Shown in pieces: positions 26,250-35,348 of a DNA stretch of 64,000 nt. Each line of letters opens with the position of its first letter. The stretch's first letter is position 1. The translations under genes were made by a program, and so were the position numbers. The notes under the pieces were generated by a model, which did not search any database, was not told the origin of the DNA, and was given only the letters and a program-made list of their open reading frames with translations. This DNA comes from Deltaproteobacteria bacterium (GTDB taxonomy: Bacteria; Myxococcota_C; UBA6777): contig SBHC01000081.1 in NCBI GenBank assembly GCA_006226375.1, forward strand, positions 62,001 through 126,000, written 5' to 3'.

Positions 26250-26987
26250 GTGGGCATCCACGTTTCGCTTTCCATAGCTGCCTGGGCCGCCTGGATGCCA
26301 GGAGTTTCCACCGAAGAAGAGTGGGCGCACTGGGCACAAGGTACTCAGAGCAACCCTCAAGATGAAGTGCCTCCAAGCTCGTATCTCCCTCTCCGAATGC
26401 GCCGTAGATTGAGCGCTTTCAACAAAAGCACCCTTCTGTCTGTGTACAAGCTGGATACAGAGTTGGAGCATGTCCGCAGCGTGTTTGCTTCCCGTCATGG
26501 TGACCTCCACACCGCAGTCGCTTTGTTTGAGCAGCTCGCCAACCACGACAAGCCTTCGCCCGTCAACTTTACCCGCTCCGTGTTCAACAACAGCCAGGGC
26601 TTGTTCTCCATTGCAACCCACAACCACCACCCAGGTACGGCTGTATCAGGAGGCCGCTCGTCCCTCTGGTATGCCTTGTTGGAGGCAGCCATCCAGCTGC
26701 AATCCTCGGAAGAGATATACACATTGGTGAACATCAGCGATGAGCCTTTGCCTGCGATGTACCAACCCTATGACAAAGAGAATACTCCCCGCTACTCGTT
26801 GTCTTTGTTGTTGAGTCGAGACGTAGAGGGGTTGTTGCTCCAAGGTTTCGCAGAGCCCGACAGCAGGGAACCTCATGACTCTGAACCTCTCCCGCTCTTC
26901 TTTCTTCGTTGGCTGCTGTTGGAGCAAGACACTCTGGAATACTACGACGGCAGACTCCGCTGGGAATGGAATCGATTAAGCTCATGA
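26250..26987 (+). CDS. Beta-ketoacyl synthase-like chain length factor
   Basis: 245 residues of the KAS N-terminal-like family (PF13723), seen in aryl polyene clusters next to the acyltransferase (ApeC-type). It matches only the N-terminal half of a thiolase-fold KS. The segment HNHHPGTAVSGGRSSLWYAL occupies the place of the nucleophile loop and lacks the active Cys, so it should not condense by itself; in aryl polyene synthesis the corresponding protein dimerises with a full-length KS (here probably 35341-36564) and sets chain length. GTG start with AAAGGA six bases upstream. Its last bases overlap the next gene as ATGA. About 130 bp separate it from the Cys-rich lipoprotein, so the promoter of this two-gene unit must be there. 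Confidence 0.87.
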   Translation: MGIHVSLSIAAWAAWMPGVSTEEEWAHWAQGTQSNPQDEVPPSSYLPLRMRRRLSAFNKSTLLSVYKLDTELEHVRSVFASRHGDLHTAVALFEQLANHDKPSPVNFTRSVFNNSQGLFSIATHNHHPGTAVSGGRSSLWYALLEAAIQLQSSEEIYTLVNISDEPLPAMYQPYDKENTPRYSLSLLLSRDVEGLLLQGFAEPDSREPHDSEPLPLFFLRWLLLEQDTLEYYDGRLRWEWNRLSS

Positions 26988-27769
26988 TCCGGACACTCGG
27001 AAAGATTTGGCGCATCGGTGTGTCTGGCTTGGGATTTGCTTTCTTTGGGCTCTCCACCTGGTTGGCTTCGTTGGTGTTGCTGCCTTGGTACCGCTGGAGA
27101 AGTCCCAGCCCGGTTATCTACAGACGCAACGTACAGCGACTGATCCAACGCTTCTTCCGCTTGTTTGTGTTTATGGTTCAAGCGCTGGGTTTGATGCGCA
27201 TTCGGTTCCACAACACGGAGCGGTTCTTAGATCGGGATGACCCCTGCGTCCTGGTAGCGAACCACCCAACGTTGATTGATGTGGTGATGTTGCTCTCGCA
27301 ATTCCCCCACACCACCTGCATCATCAAAGCCAGCCTGTACGAGAACTTCTTCCTCAAACGAATGGTGGAAGCTGCGGGCTACATCTGCAATCGAGACAAC
27401 GCCAAAGAATTGCTGGAGCAATGCATGCAAGCGCTGGAAAGGGGAGACTCTCTGCTTATCTTTCCTGAAGGAACTCGCTCCGAACGAACCGCCCTCCAGA
27501 CGTTTCAACGGGGCGCCTCCCGGATAGCGCTGCAGGGTTCGTACCCGATCATCCCTGTGGTGATTACCTGCAACCCACCGATGCTTAAGAAAGGTCAGCC
27601 TTGGTACGATGTACCAGAGAAGCCAGCCTCCATCCATCTGGATGTGCAACCCCCCCTGGCCCCCTTGTCCTTTGTTGAGCCAGAGGCTTCCCCGCCAGCA
27701 GCGGCCCGCCAACTGACCCGGTATCTGCAACAATATTTCACGGAGCAGCTTTCACAGAAGGAGAGTTAG
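26984..27769 (+). CDS. 1-acylglycerol-3-phosphate-type acyltransferase
   Basis: About 261 residues; PlsC-family acyltransferase (PF01553). Hydrophobic N-terminal segment (~15-45), then the catalytic HxxxxD box in NHPTLID and the acceptor-binding FPEGTRS about 70 residues later; both intact. In aryl polyene clusters a protein of this type (ApeD-like) is paired with the chain length factor and is presumed to help load the polyene on a lipid acceptor. I chose the ATG overlapping the upstream stop (ATGA); an ATG at 26966 is possible. Its 3' end overlaps by 4 bases with the convergent halogenase-like gene, so no terminator fits between them. Confidence 0.87.
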   Translation: MIRTLGKIWRIGVSGLGFAFFGLSTWLASLVLLPWYRWRSPSPVIYRRNVQRLIQRFFRLFVFMVQALGLMRIRFHNTERFLDRDDPCVLVANHPTLIDVVMLLSQFPHTTCIIKASLYENFFLKRMVEAAGYICNRDNAKELLEQCMQALERGDSLLIFPEGTRSERTALQTFQRGASRIALQGSYPIIPVVITCNPPMLKKGQPWYDVPEKPASIHLDVQPPLAPLSFVEPEASPPAAARQLTRYLQQYFTEQLSQKES

Positions 27770-28998
27770 GAAGCGGGCAAAAACGAATACAACTGATGCA
27801 AAGAATGCGAGGGGCTTGCGGTGAGCGGGTTGTCCTCGCGCAACACATAGCCTCCCAAGATGGAGGTGATCCGACGCTTCATTCGAGGCAACTTAAACTC
27901 GGAGAAAAAGATAGATTCCAGCTCACGACTGTACCAACTGGTCACAAACGCACGAAACACTTCTGTCGCTTTCGCAATCACTTGTTTGTAGTCCCGTTCC
28001 CAGTCAACGGGGTCGCCGTGAAGTACCTGGCCAGCTAAGGTTGCAGCGCGGTGGGCTGTTTCCAACGCAAGTGTCACTCCCGAAGAAAAGACGGGATCCA
28101 GGAAGTCGCCGGCGTTTCCTGCCAGCGCCCAGCGTTCACCGTACCATTGCGTGACCTTGGTCGAGTACCCACGAATTTCTCGGGCGGACCAAACAGACTC
28201 CGCCCCTTCCAGTCGTTCCCGCGTGTTGGGTTCTTCGAGCAAGTAACGACGGAGCTTTTGTTCCGGGCTACCTTCGTAAGAACCCCAGTGTTCGGGGTCA
28301 CAGACTGCTCCCACAGAGGTTCGACCGTTGGAAAATGGAATGTGCCAGATCCAGCCATTAACAGGGTGGACACACACCCAAATGTCGCCTTCTTCCGAGC
28401 CTTCCGGGCGCTGGTCGCCTTCCCACTGGGAAAAGCAGGCCAAGCGAGGAGGCAACGAAGACGGCTGTTCAAGCCCCAAAAGACGCGGAAGCACCCGACC
28501 GTAGCCGCTGCAATCGAGGACAAAGCGAGCGTACACAGAGAAAGACTGTTGACTTGCCTGCTCTTCGACCTCAACGATGGCTTTCTCCTCCTCAAAGGCC
28601 ACCGATGTCACGGTGTGTCCAAAGCGAAGATCGACTCCCATAGTCTGGGTGGCCAGGGCCAAAGTTTGGTCAAAGTCAGCCCGAGGAACTTGGTAGGAGC
28701 TCGGGAAGTCACCTTTCAAAGCCTCAGCAAAGCAGAACCGCTCTCGCTCAGTCCCACGCAAGAACAAGGCCCCATGTTTGGGCATAAACTGACGCTCGTC
28801 AACAGGCTCAAGCAGCCCGACGTGTTGCAACAGTTCGTTGGCGCGGGGCAGCAACGACTCACCAATAACATGACGAGGAAAGTAGCTGCGCTCCAGGCAC
28901 AGGACAGAGAAACCCTCCTTGACCAGGGTTGCACCTGCCATACAACCGGCAGGGCCGGCGCCAATCACTAACACATCTGTGGTTTGGGTCGAACCCAC
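27766..28998 (-). CDS. Flavin-dependent halogenase-like oxidoreductase
   Basis: About 410 residues, FAD-binding Rossmann N-terminus GAGPAG at residues 13-18, GESLLPR nearby. Residues ~213-218 read WIWHIP, the WxWxIP signature of flavin-dependent halogenases, and FLDPVFSSG (~298-306) fits the FxxPxxSxG motif also described for these enzymes; both are absent from ordinary geranylgeranyl reductases. Halogenases occur in xanthomonadin and flexirubin clusters, whose pigments are brominated or chlorinated. I infer halogenation of the aryl head or polyene chain; a desaturase or monooxygenase is the alternative. It needs a flavin reductase, not found here. The start is uncertain: GTG at 28998 or 29007, or TTG at 29061. 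It reads opposite to the cluster and is divergent from the ACP operon. Confidence 0.8.
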   Translation of the reverse strand: MGSTQTTDVLVIGAGPAGCMAGATLVKEGFSVLCLERSYFPRHVIGESLLPRANELLQHVGLLEPVDERQFMPKHGALFLRGTERERFCFAEALKGDFPSSYQVPRADFDQTLALATQTMGVDLRFGHTVTSVAFEEEKAIVEVEEQASQQSFSVYARFVLDCSGYGRVLPRLLGLEQPSSLPPRLACFSQWEGDQRPEGSEEGDIWVCVHPVNGWIWHIPFSNGRTSVGAVCDPEHWGSYEGSPEQKLRRYLLEEPNTRERLEGAESVWSAREIRGYSTKVTQWYGERWALAGNAGDFLDPVFSSGVTLALETAHRAATLAGQVLHGDPVDWERDYKQVIAKATEVFRAFVTSWYSRELESIFFSEFKLPRMKRRITSILGGYVLREDNPLTASPSHSLHQLYSFLPAS

Positions 28999-29104
28999 GA
29001 GAAACACCCCCAAGCACCCGAATTCAACAAGACTTATGAGGGTATTAAACGAGATAAGCAAGCGATGTCAAGAAGAAGCGGACTTTTCATTCCTTTTCTT
29101 CCTG

Positions 29105-29133
29105 TTGACGTTGTAGACAAATTGTACTAGGTT
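29105..29133 (+). promoter_or_regulatory. Candidate promoter of the polyene synthesis operon
   Basis: TTGACG at 29105-29110 (one mismatch to consensus) and TAGGTT at 29128-29133 with 17-bp spacing, about 75 bp before the first ACP start. The ~200-bp gap to the halogenase-like gene is the only sizeable space ahead of an operon whose twelve genes mostly overlap or nearly touch, so the main promoter is expected here. The -10 box is weak. Confidence 0.4.
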
Positions 29134-29206
29134 GCATGAACCTTTTTTGGGTCTTGGGTCCTGTCCAACAAGCGGTAGGGATTGGGTAAGGATTGGGAGC
29201 GCTGCA

Positions 29207-29461
29207 ATGACATTGGAAGAAGAAATCAAGCAATTGATCGTGACGTATCTGGAGCTTGAGGACATTACACCGGAAGAAATAGATGACGAACTCCCGCTGT
29301 TTGGCGACGGGTTGGGTTTGGACTCCATCGATGCCCTTGAGCTGGGTATGGCGATCCACAACACGTATGGTGTGAAACTGGACGCTGAAGATGAGAGCAC
29401 CCGCGCACACTTCCAGCATGTGAAGAGTTTGGCAGACTTTGTACGGACGCACAGAACATGA
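29207..29461 (+). CDS. Acyl carrier protein (first of two)
   Basis: 84-residue ACP (PF00550). GLGLDSIDALEL contains the phosphopantetheine attachment Ser at residue 40, in the DSIDALE form typical of aryl polyene ACPs (ApeE/ApeF-type). The acidic helix II and overall size are normal. I chose the ATG at 29207 because it leaves a standard ACP N-terminus; the frame stays open upstream to 29132. Its stop overlaps the start of the second ACP (ATGA). It carries either the aryl starter or the growing polyene chain. Confidence 0.93.
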   Translation: MTLEEEIKQLIVTYLELEDITPEEIDDELPLFGDGLGLDSIDALELGMAIHNTYGVKLDAEDESTRAHFQHVKSLADFVRTHRT

Positions 29462-29721
29462 CCCAACTGGACGCAACCCCCGAAGCCATCATGGCTGAAA
29501 TGAAGCTTATCCTCACAGACACATTTGAAGTGGACGCCGACGATATTCAGCCCACTTCCGATTTGTTTGAAGATCTGGGGCTCGATAGCATCGACGCGGT
29601 GGATCTCGTCATTCTGTTTGGACAGAAGCTCGACAAACAGCTAGACCAGGAAGCGTTTCAATCCATTCGCACCGTGGAAGAAGCGGTGGAAGCCATTCAC
29701 AAGGCTGCGGTCGAGGGATGA
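29458..29721 (+). CDS. Acyl carrier protein (second of two)
   Basis: 87-residue ACP with EDLGLDSIDAVDL; the attachment Ser is residue 44. It differs enough from its neighbour (different helix I and C-terminus) that the two probably have separate partners, as shown for the two ACPs of the Xenorhabdus aryl polyene system. Overlaps both flanking genes by ATGA, implying equal, coupled translation. Confidence 0.93.
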   Translation: MTQLDATPEAIMAEMKLILTDTFEVDADDIQPTSDLFEDLGLDSIDAVDLVILFGQKLDKQLDQEAFQSIRTVEEAVEAIHKAAVEG

Positions 29722-30314
29722 GACGCCTGCTCGCCGTGCTCACCATCCTCTCGGTGGTGTGTTACCCTTTCCTCGTGTACTGGGGTCTGCTCCACCTTGA
29801 GCCCCGTCACTTGGGCGGCTTGCTTTTGCTCCTAGTACTTCTCCGCGTAAGCACCCTTCCCCACTTCACCTGGGAGCGCATCCGACCTCTCCTTCCCACA
29901 CTTGGAACGGTCAGCTTGGTCACGGTATTGGTTGTCGCAACCAACCAACGTTTTATGCTTCTGTTGTACCCGGTTCTGCTCAACCTTGCCCTGTTCCTCA
30001 GCTTTGCTTGGACTCTGAAGCAAGGACCTTCCATGATTGAGCGCTTTGCCCGCTTGCAAGAACCTGACCTCGATGAAAACGGCCAACGCTACTGTCGCAA
30101 GGTGACCGTTGTGTGGTGCGTCTTCTTCGTCATCAACGCCAGCATCGCGATGGGCATGGTTTGGAAAGGAACGCTCGCACAATGGACGCTATACAATGGA
30201 GTCATCAGCTACATTCTAATTGGAAGCTTAATGGCGGGAGAGTGGCTGTACCGCAAATGGAAGATTGAACCCAACAGACAACCCAAGTCCTCAACAGTTG
30301 AACCTATTTCGTAA
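29718..30314 (+). CDS. COG4648 membrane protein of aryl polyene clusters
   Basis: 198 residues with five or six hydrophobic segments and short loops (NPFW-like motifs absent; a conserved-looking FARLQEPDL...GQRYCRKVT loop in the middle). Matches in length, topology and position the COG4648 proteins that always follow the ACP pair in aryl polyene clusters. Its biochemical role is not known; it may be an acceptor-lipid or assembly factor in the inner membrane. ATGA overlap with the upstream ACP. 31 bp separate it from the acyl-activating enzyme. Confidence 0.82.
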   Translation: MRRLLAVLTILSVVCYPFLVYWGLLHLEPRHLGGLLLLLVLLRVSTLPHFTWERIRPLLPTLGTVSLVTVLVVATNQRFMLLLYPVLLNLALFLSFAWTLKQGPSMIERFARLQEPDLDENGQRYCRKVTVVWCVFFVINASIAMGMVWKGTLAQWTLYNGVISYILIGSLMAGEWLYRKWKIEPNRQPKSSTVEPIS

Positions 30315-30345
30315 CCTCGTGCTCACCCATTGAAGCTATCAAGTT

Positions 30346-32112
30346 ATGCGCACAACCCAACTCGAAACACTCTCCCATATCCTTACAACATCCGAAAACA
30401 GAGACCGGATAGTTGCGCAAAGTGACCAGGGGACACATTCACTGGGTGAGTTACAAAAGCGCGTCGCTTGTTTGGTGGAGCAACTGGAGCAATGGCCCAA
30501 CGCGAACCGTTGGATTTTGTCATGTTCAAGCACATGGGGAGCCGCCCTCGCCCTCCTGGCATTAAGCCATTGCAACAAGCATATCCTGTTGCCCCAAAAC
30601 AGCCAGCCTGGCACATTGCACAAGCTAGCGTCCATGGCCGATGGCTTTGTGGGCGACGGTCCTTTTGAAGCAGGCTCTCTTCCCTCTCTCAACCCCCTGC
30701 TTGGAGAAGCGAAACCACCACTCCCAACGTCCAACATCAACCCGGATGACATTCGCATCTCCCTCTTTACGTCGGGCTCTACCGGAGAAGGCAAGCAAGT
30801 CGACAAACGCCTCTCACAGCTCACGTCAGAGGTGGAGAACCTTGCGACAAAATGGGAGGAGTCTTGCGCTGGCTGTGTGACCTTCTCCACGGTATCCCAC
30901 CAACACATCTACGGACTTCTCTTTGGTTTGCTCTGGCCGCTGATGGCAGGACGTACGCTAACCTCAAGCAGTCAACGATCTCCTGAAGCCCTGGTCTCCG
31001 ACATTGTCGCGTCTGAAAAGGCAGTGTTAGTGTCATGCCCCGCTCACCTCAGCCGCTTCCCTGAGCTGGTTCGGTTTGAGCGCATCCAACCCCATGTCAC
31101 GATGATTTTTTCATCGGGTGGACCGCTGCATCGAAACGATGCGCTTCGTGTCGCTCACCTCACCAAGCAAACTCCCATTGAGGTGTTTGGCTCTACCGAA
31201 ACGGGGGGTGTCGCTTGGCGACAACAAACGGAAGAGCAGGAGGTCCCCCTGTGGACGCCGTTTTCCCCTGTTGATGTTCGCCAGGCACCTGACGTACAGG
31301 GACTTCAAGTTCGCTCAACCTTCGCGTCCTGGCAAGGCAAAGAGTGGCTCACGATGGGCGACAATGTCACCTTCTACGACGACGGCACCTTTGCGCACCA
31401 GGGAAGAGCCGACCGTATCGTAAAGTTGGAGCAGAAGCGTGTGTCACTGCCCATGCTTGAAGCTCACTTAAACGAGCATCCATGGGTGAAGGAGTCGTCG
31501 CTTTGCGTGACCCAGCGAGCAACAGGTCGGGAAGTGTTGGCTGCAGTGGTTGCGCTCTCAGTTGAGGGAAAACAAGAGCTTGCCAGCCAAGGAAGCAAGA
31601 AACTTCGCGCTGGTTTCAAAGCGCACCTTGTCCGTCATGTGGAGCAGGAGGTTCTCCCCAAGCGATGGGCCTGGGTCAACGCCCTCCCCCGCAACGCACA
31701 GGGCAAAGTCACACAAGATGCGGTTCTTGCTTATTTTCAGCCAACTTCTTCACGCTGGCCAACGGTGTTGGAGTTTCATGCCGAAGCACAACAACGAACC
31801 TGGACGTTGCATGTTCCGGAACCTTATCTGTACTGCGATGGTCACTTTGAAGAACAAGCCATTGTGCCGGGAGTTGTGCAGTTGCAATGGGTGCTTCACT
31901 TTGCCTCCCAAGCTCTAGCAGCAAGTGTTCAAGTGACGCAGATGGAAGCTATCAAGTTCCAGCACATTCTTTGTCCAGGGGACACCTGCACCTTGCAAAT
32001 GGAGCTGAACCTGGAGAAACCGAAGCTACGGTTTAAGCTATCCAAGAACGATACAGTGTATTCATCGGGTCGCTTTGTGTTCACGCAGGAAGGAGACGCT
32101 CCACATGCATAA
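30346..32112 (+). CDS. Acyl-activating enzyme fused to hotdog dehydratase
   Basis: 588 residues with two parts. Residues ~1-460 are an ANL-superfamily ligase: A3 loop LFTSGSTGEGKQ (~141-152), FGSTETGG (~280), TMGDNV and GRADRIVKLEQKRV with the hinge. Residues ~475-588 are an ApeI-like hotdog dehydratase (YLYCDGHFEEQAIVPGVVQL; HFxxxxIVPG is the FabA/FabZ-like signature with catalytic His). In Gammaproteobacteria these functions (ApeH acyl-ACP synthetase and ApeI dehydratase) are usually separate neighbouring genes in this order, so a fusion is credible rather than a sequencing slip. The ligase would activate the arylacrylate made by the ammonia-lyase and load it on ACP. Weak Shine-Dalgarno; overlaps the next gene by 8 bases. 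Confidence 0.88.
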   Translation: MRTTQLETLSHILTTSENRDRIVAQSDQGTHSLGELQKRVACLVEQLEQWPNANRWILSCSSTWGAALALLALSHCNKHILLPQNSQPGTLHKLASMADGFVGDGPFEAGSLPSLNPLLGEAKPPLPTSNINPDDIRISLFTSGSTGEGKQVDKRLSQLTSEVENLATKWEESCAGCVTFSTVSHQHIYGLLFGLLWPLMAGRTLTSSSQRSPEALVSDIVASEKAVLVSCPAHLSRFPELVRFERIQPHVTMIFSSGGPLHRNDALRVAHLTKQTPIEVFGSTETGGVAWRQQTEEQEVPLWTPFSPVDVRQAPDVQGLQVRSTFASWQGKEWLTMGDNVTFYDDGTFAHQGRADRIVKLEQKRVSLPMLEAHLNEHPWVKESSLCVTQRATGREVLAAVVALSVEGKQELASQGSKKLRAGFKAHLVRHVEQEVLPKRWAWVNALPRNAQGKVTQDAVLAYFQPTSSRWPTVLEFHAEAQQRTWTLHVPEPYLYCDGHFEEQAIVPGVVQLQWVLHFASQALAASVQVTQMEAIKFQHILCPGDTCTLQMELNLEKPKLRFKLSKNDTVYSSGRFVFTQEGDAPHA

Positions 32113-33835
32113 GACTTGCGCAGTGATTCCTTACTACAATCATCCGCAAACCATCGCGGATGTGGTGAAATCGATACAAGAGCATGACCTCCCTTGCGTT
32201 GTCGTGAATGACGGGAGCAACGAGGAAGCGACTGCAACGCTGGTGCCTTTGGACGATTGGGACAACGTCACGATCGTCCATCACCAAGAGAACCAGGGCA
32301 AGGGAGGAGCAGTCCAAACAGGCCTTCGATGGGCACATGAGAACGGTTACTCCCACGCGTTGCAAGTGGACGCAGATGGGCAGCACAACCTGGAAGACAT
32401 CCCGCGATTTCTAGCCGAGTCCAAGAAACACCCTAACGCTCTTGTCGCCGGCAAACCGGTCTACGATGAGACCGTACCGATGGGTCGATTTATCGCACGA
32501 TACATCACACATGTCTGGGTCTGGATTGAAACCCTCTCCTTTCATATCAAAGACACCATGTGCGGGTTCAGGGTGTACCCTCTCAAAGAGACGGTAGCCT
32601 TGATGAACAAAACCCGGCTGGGCCTTCGCATGGACTTCGACATTGAAGTGATGGTCCGAATGTATTGGCGCTGGGTTCCGATCATTCAGTTGGATACGGC
32701 GGTGACATACGGAGGTCCAGGAGGCTCACACTTCCAACCGTTGCATGACAACGTCCTCATCTCATGGCTCCACACGCGGTTGTTTTTGGGGATGCTCTTG
32801 CGCTCACCCAAGCTCCTCCTTCGCTGGGGCAAACGACGCGCTCAAGAACCCCAAAGCTGGCTCACGATGCAAGAACGTGGAGCGTCGTGGGGCATTCGAG
32901 TCACGCTTTGGACCTACCGAGTCCTGGGGCGACGGATCTGTCGAGGGCTTGTCTACGGAATTATCTTCTACTTCACCTTGTTTGCAAGAGGAGCCCGACG
33001 AGCGTCACAAAGCTACCTCAAGAAGCTACGAAGTTATCGCCCGAGCACGCCGGAGAAGCTTCCCAGCTCGCCGGGGTTCTGGTCCAGCTACCGTCACTTC
33101 CTTCAGTTTGGGTTTGCAGCGTTGGACAAGTTTGCAGCCTGGATGGGGAAGCTATCGTTGGACCAAGTCGATACGACCTCACTGGAAGAACTTCGCGCTG
33201 ATTTGCGTCAGGGACAAGGCGTGGTCATCCTCAGCACTCACTTTGGCAACATTGAGGTGCTGCGGGCGTTACGTCATGACAGTGAGTTTGTCGTCAACGC
33301 GCTGATGTTCGTAAGCAACGCCGCCAAGTTCAACCGAATCTTAAAAGAAGTGAACCCTGGAACAGACATGAAACTCATCGCAACGGAATCCATCGGGATG
33401 GACACCGCGATCGCCATGAAGGAAAAGATAGCTCGTGGTGAAATTGTAGCGATGTTAGCAGACCGGGTTGTTCCTGGAACAGAGCATCGCTGCAGTGAAG
33501 TTTCTTTTTTGGGAGAAGAAGCCCCCTTCCCTCATGGCCCGATGATACTCGCCAGCTTGCTGGACTGTCCCGTGTATCTGATGTTTGCCGTTGCAACGGG
33601 AGCCAACACGTACAAAATTCATTGTGAGTTGTTTGCCAACCCTCTCAAGCTTCCCCGCAAACATCGTGAAGCAGCGCTTCAAGAAAACCTTGAAAAGCTC
33701 GCTTCCCGTTTGGAAGACCAATGTGAACTTGCACCGTACCAATGGTACAATTTTTACGACTTCTGGACTCGTCCCACACGCTCAGAAGACAAACCGCTCA
33801 TGAAGAAGGGAACCGCGCATGAAGTTGGGACGTGA
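32105..33835 (+). CDS. GT2 glycosyltransferase / LpxL-type acyltransferase fusion
   Basis: 576 residues. The N-terminal ~230 residues are a family-2 glycosyltransferase (VIPYYNHPQTI at the start, VVVNDGSN, donor-binding QVDADGQH). After an amphipathic linker (~240-300) comes an LpxL/HtrB-like lysophospholipid acyltransferase domain with STHFGNIE (HxxxxE catalytic motif) and DRVVPGTEHR. This GT2-acyltransferase fusion is a standard aryl polyene cluster member (ApeJ-type) and is thought to build the glycolipid anchor carrying the polyene. AGGAG lies 9 bases before the ATG. Overlaps the upstream gene by 8 and the ammonia-lyase by 17 bases. Confidence 0.9.
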   Translation: MHKTCAVIPYYNHPQTIADVVKSIQEHDLPCVVVNDGSNEEATATLVPLDDWDNVTIVHHQENQGKGGAVQTGLRWAHENGYSHALQVDADGQHNLEDIPRFLAESKKHPNALVAGKPVYDETVPMGRFIARYITHVWVWIETLSFHIKDTMCGFRVYPLKETVALMNKTRLGLRMDFDIEVMVRMYWRWVPIIQLDTAVTYGGPGGSHFQPLHDNVLISWLHTRLFLGMLLRSPKLLLRWGKRRAQEPQSWLTMQERGASWGIRVTLWTYRVLGRRICRGLVYGIIFYFTLFARGARRASQSYLKKLRSYRPSTPEKLPSSPGFWSSYRHFLQFGFAALDKFAAWMGKLSLDQVDTTSLEELRADLRQGQGVVILSTHFGNIEVLRALRHDSEFVVNALMFVSNAAKFNRILKEVNPGTDMKLIATESIGMDTAIAMKEKIARGEIVAMLADRVVPGTEHRCSEVSFLGEEAPFPHGPMILASLLDCPVYLMFAVATGANTYKIHCELFANPLKLPRKHREAALQENLEKLASRLEDQCELAPYQWYNFYDFWTRPTRSEDKPLMKKGTAHEVGT

Positions 33836-35348
33836 TCGGTGGGACATCGCCACTATCGTTTCCATCGCCCAAGGAGACACAGAGGTCATCCAATGGGGTG
33901 ACGACTCCTGGTGCAAACGCATCGAACAATGCCACCAATTTCTCCTCGACCAATGGAAGGGAGACGAGGTGGTCTACGGTGTGACCACAGGTTATGGCGA
34001 CTCTTGCGACGTCGGAGTTTCGGCTTCCCTCGTCGAGCAGCTCCCGATCAATCTCATGCGCTTCCACGGCTGCGGGATGGGCGCCATCCTACCACCCGGT
34101 CACGCTCTGGCCGTTGTTGCTGTACAAATGGCGTCTCTGTCTCAGGGCCACTCGGGAGTTCGCCTGGCTGTTCTCCAACGGATGATGGATTTGCTTCAGC
34201 ACAACATCGCCCCCGTCATTCCGGAGGAAGGCTCTGTCGGCGCGAGCGGTGACCTCACGCCCCTCTCTTATGTGGCGGCCGTTCTTATGGGCGAGCGAGA
34301 GGTCTGGTATGAAGGCCAGCGACGGCCCACAAAGGATGCCTACAACGAGTTGGGCTGGGAACCTTTAACGTTGTATCCCAAAGAGACCCTCGCCCTGATG
34401 AACGGGACCGGAATGATGACAGCGCTTGCTTGTCTTGCACATCATCGCGCCAGCTATCTGCTGGAGCTTGCGACCCGTCTCACCTCGCTGGCTGTTGTCG
34501 CGATGCAAGGCAACCGAGAGCACTTTCATCCGGGCTTGTTCGCGAGAAAGCCCCATCCTGGCATAGAACAAGTGGCCCACTGGCTGTACCAAGATCTTGA
34601 TGGCTACCAAAGAGAGAGGGCGTTGAGGCTGCAAGACCGTTACTCTCTTCGCTGTGTCCCCCACATTCTCGGCGTTTTGGGAGATGCTCTTCGCTGGTTC
34701 AAAGAGACAATCGAGACAGAGTTGAATAGCATCTCTGACAACCCCATCCTTGATCCCGAACAGGAAGCGGTCTACCACGGCGGACACTTTTACGGAGGAC
34801 ACATCGCGTTTGTCATGGATAGCTTAAAACAAGCTATCGCCAACGTCGCAGACCTACTCGATCGACAGCTTGCGACCCTCGTCGACCCCAAAATGAATCA
34901 TGGTTTGCCCGCGAACTTATCGGCAGCACCCTCTGAAGAACAAGCCATTCATCACGGATTAAAAGCGCTGCAAATTGGAGCCTCTGCATGGACAGCCGAG
35001 GCGCTCAAACACACCATGCCCGCGAGTGTTTTTTCTCGTTCTACGGAGTCGCACAACCAAGACAAAGTGAGCATGGGAACCATCGCAGCGCGCGATTGTC
35101 TTCGCGTCCTACAGCTGACGGAGCAAGTAGCAGCAGCCCATCTCATCGCTGTTCGTCAAGGCGTCTCTCTACGACAACAGACCGGCCAAGTTCAACTTCC
35201 TCCAGAGCAAGCGGGTCTGACGAGCTTCTATCGAGAGTTGGAGACAGCGATACCTCTTGTCGCGGAAGATCGTGCGTTGGAGTTGGACCTTCGCAACCTT
35301 GTGGATAGCATCCAACAACAAACATGGGAGCTATACTCTCATGGCTGA
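33819..35348 (+). CDS. Aromatic amino acid ammonia-lyase (HAL/TAL family)
   Basis: 509 residues of the MIO-dependent lyase family (PF00221). VYGVTTGYGD and GSVGASGDLTPLSY are present; A142-S143-G144 cyclise to the MIO electrophile. NPI and QDKVSMGT near the C-terminal half are also conserved. The substrate-selectivity position reads FHGCG, different from the SH of bona fide histidine lyases and the HL of Rhodobacter TAL, so histidine, tyrosine and phenylalanine cannot be separated by eye. In flexirubin and aryl polyene pathways such a lyase makes 4-coumarate from tyrosine as starter unit, and the acyl-activating enzyme two genes upstream would use it. Not part of a hut operon here. Overlaps neighbours on both sides. 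Confidence 0.9.
   Translation: MKLGRDRWDIATIVSIAQGDTEVIQWGDDSWCKRIEQCHQFLLDQWKGDEVVYGVTTGYGDSCDVGVSASLVEQLPINLMRFHGCGMGAILPPGHALAVVAVQMASLSQGHSGVRLAVLQRMMDLLQHNIAPVIPEEGSVGASGDLTPLSYVAAVLMGEREVWYEGQRRPTKDAYNELGWEPLTLYPKETLALMNGTGMMTALACLAHHRASYLLELATRLTSLAVVAMQGNREHFHPGLFARKPHPGIEQVAHWLYQDLDGYQRERALRLQDRYSLRCVPHILGVLGDALRWFKETIETELNSISDNPILDPEQEAVYHGGHFYGGHIAFVMDSLKQAIANVADLLDRQLATLVDPKMNHGLPANLSAAPSEEQAIHHGLKALQIGASAWTAEALKHTMPASVFSRSTESHNQDKVSMGTIAARDCLRVLQLTEQVAAAHLIAVRQGVSLRQQTGQVQLPPEQAGLTSFYRELETAIPLVAEDRALELDLRNLVDSIQQQTWELYSHG

Noticed and set aside
33819-35348. hutH of a histidine utilisation operon
   Set aside because: Embedded in a polyene operon with overlapping genes, no hutU/I/G neighbours, and selectivity residues differ from true histidine lyases.
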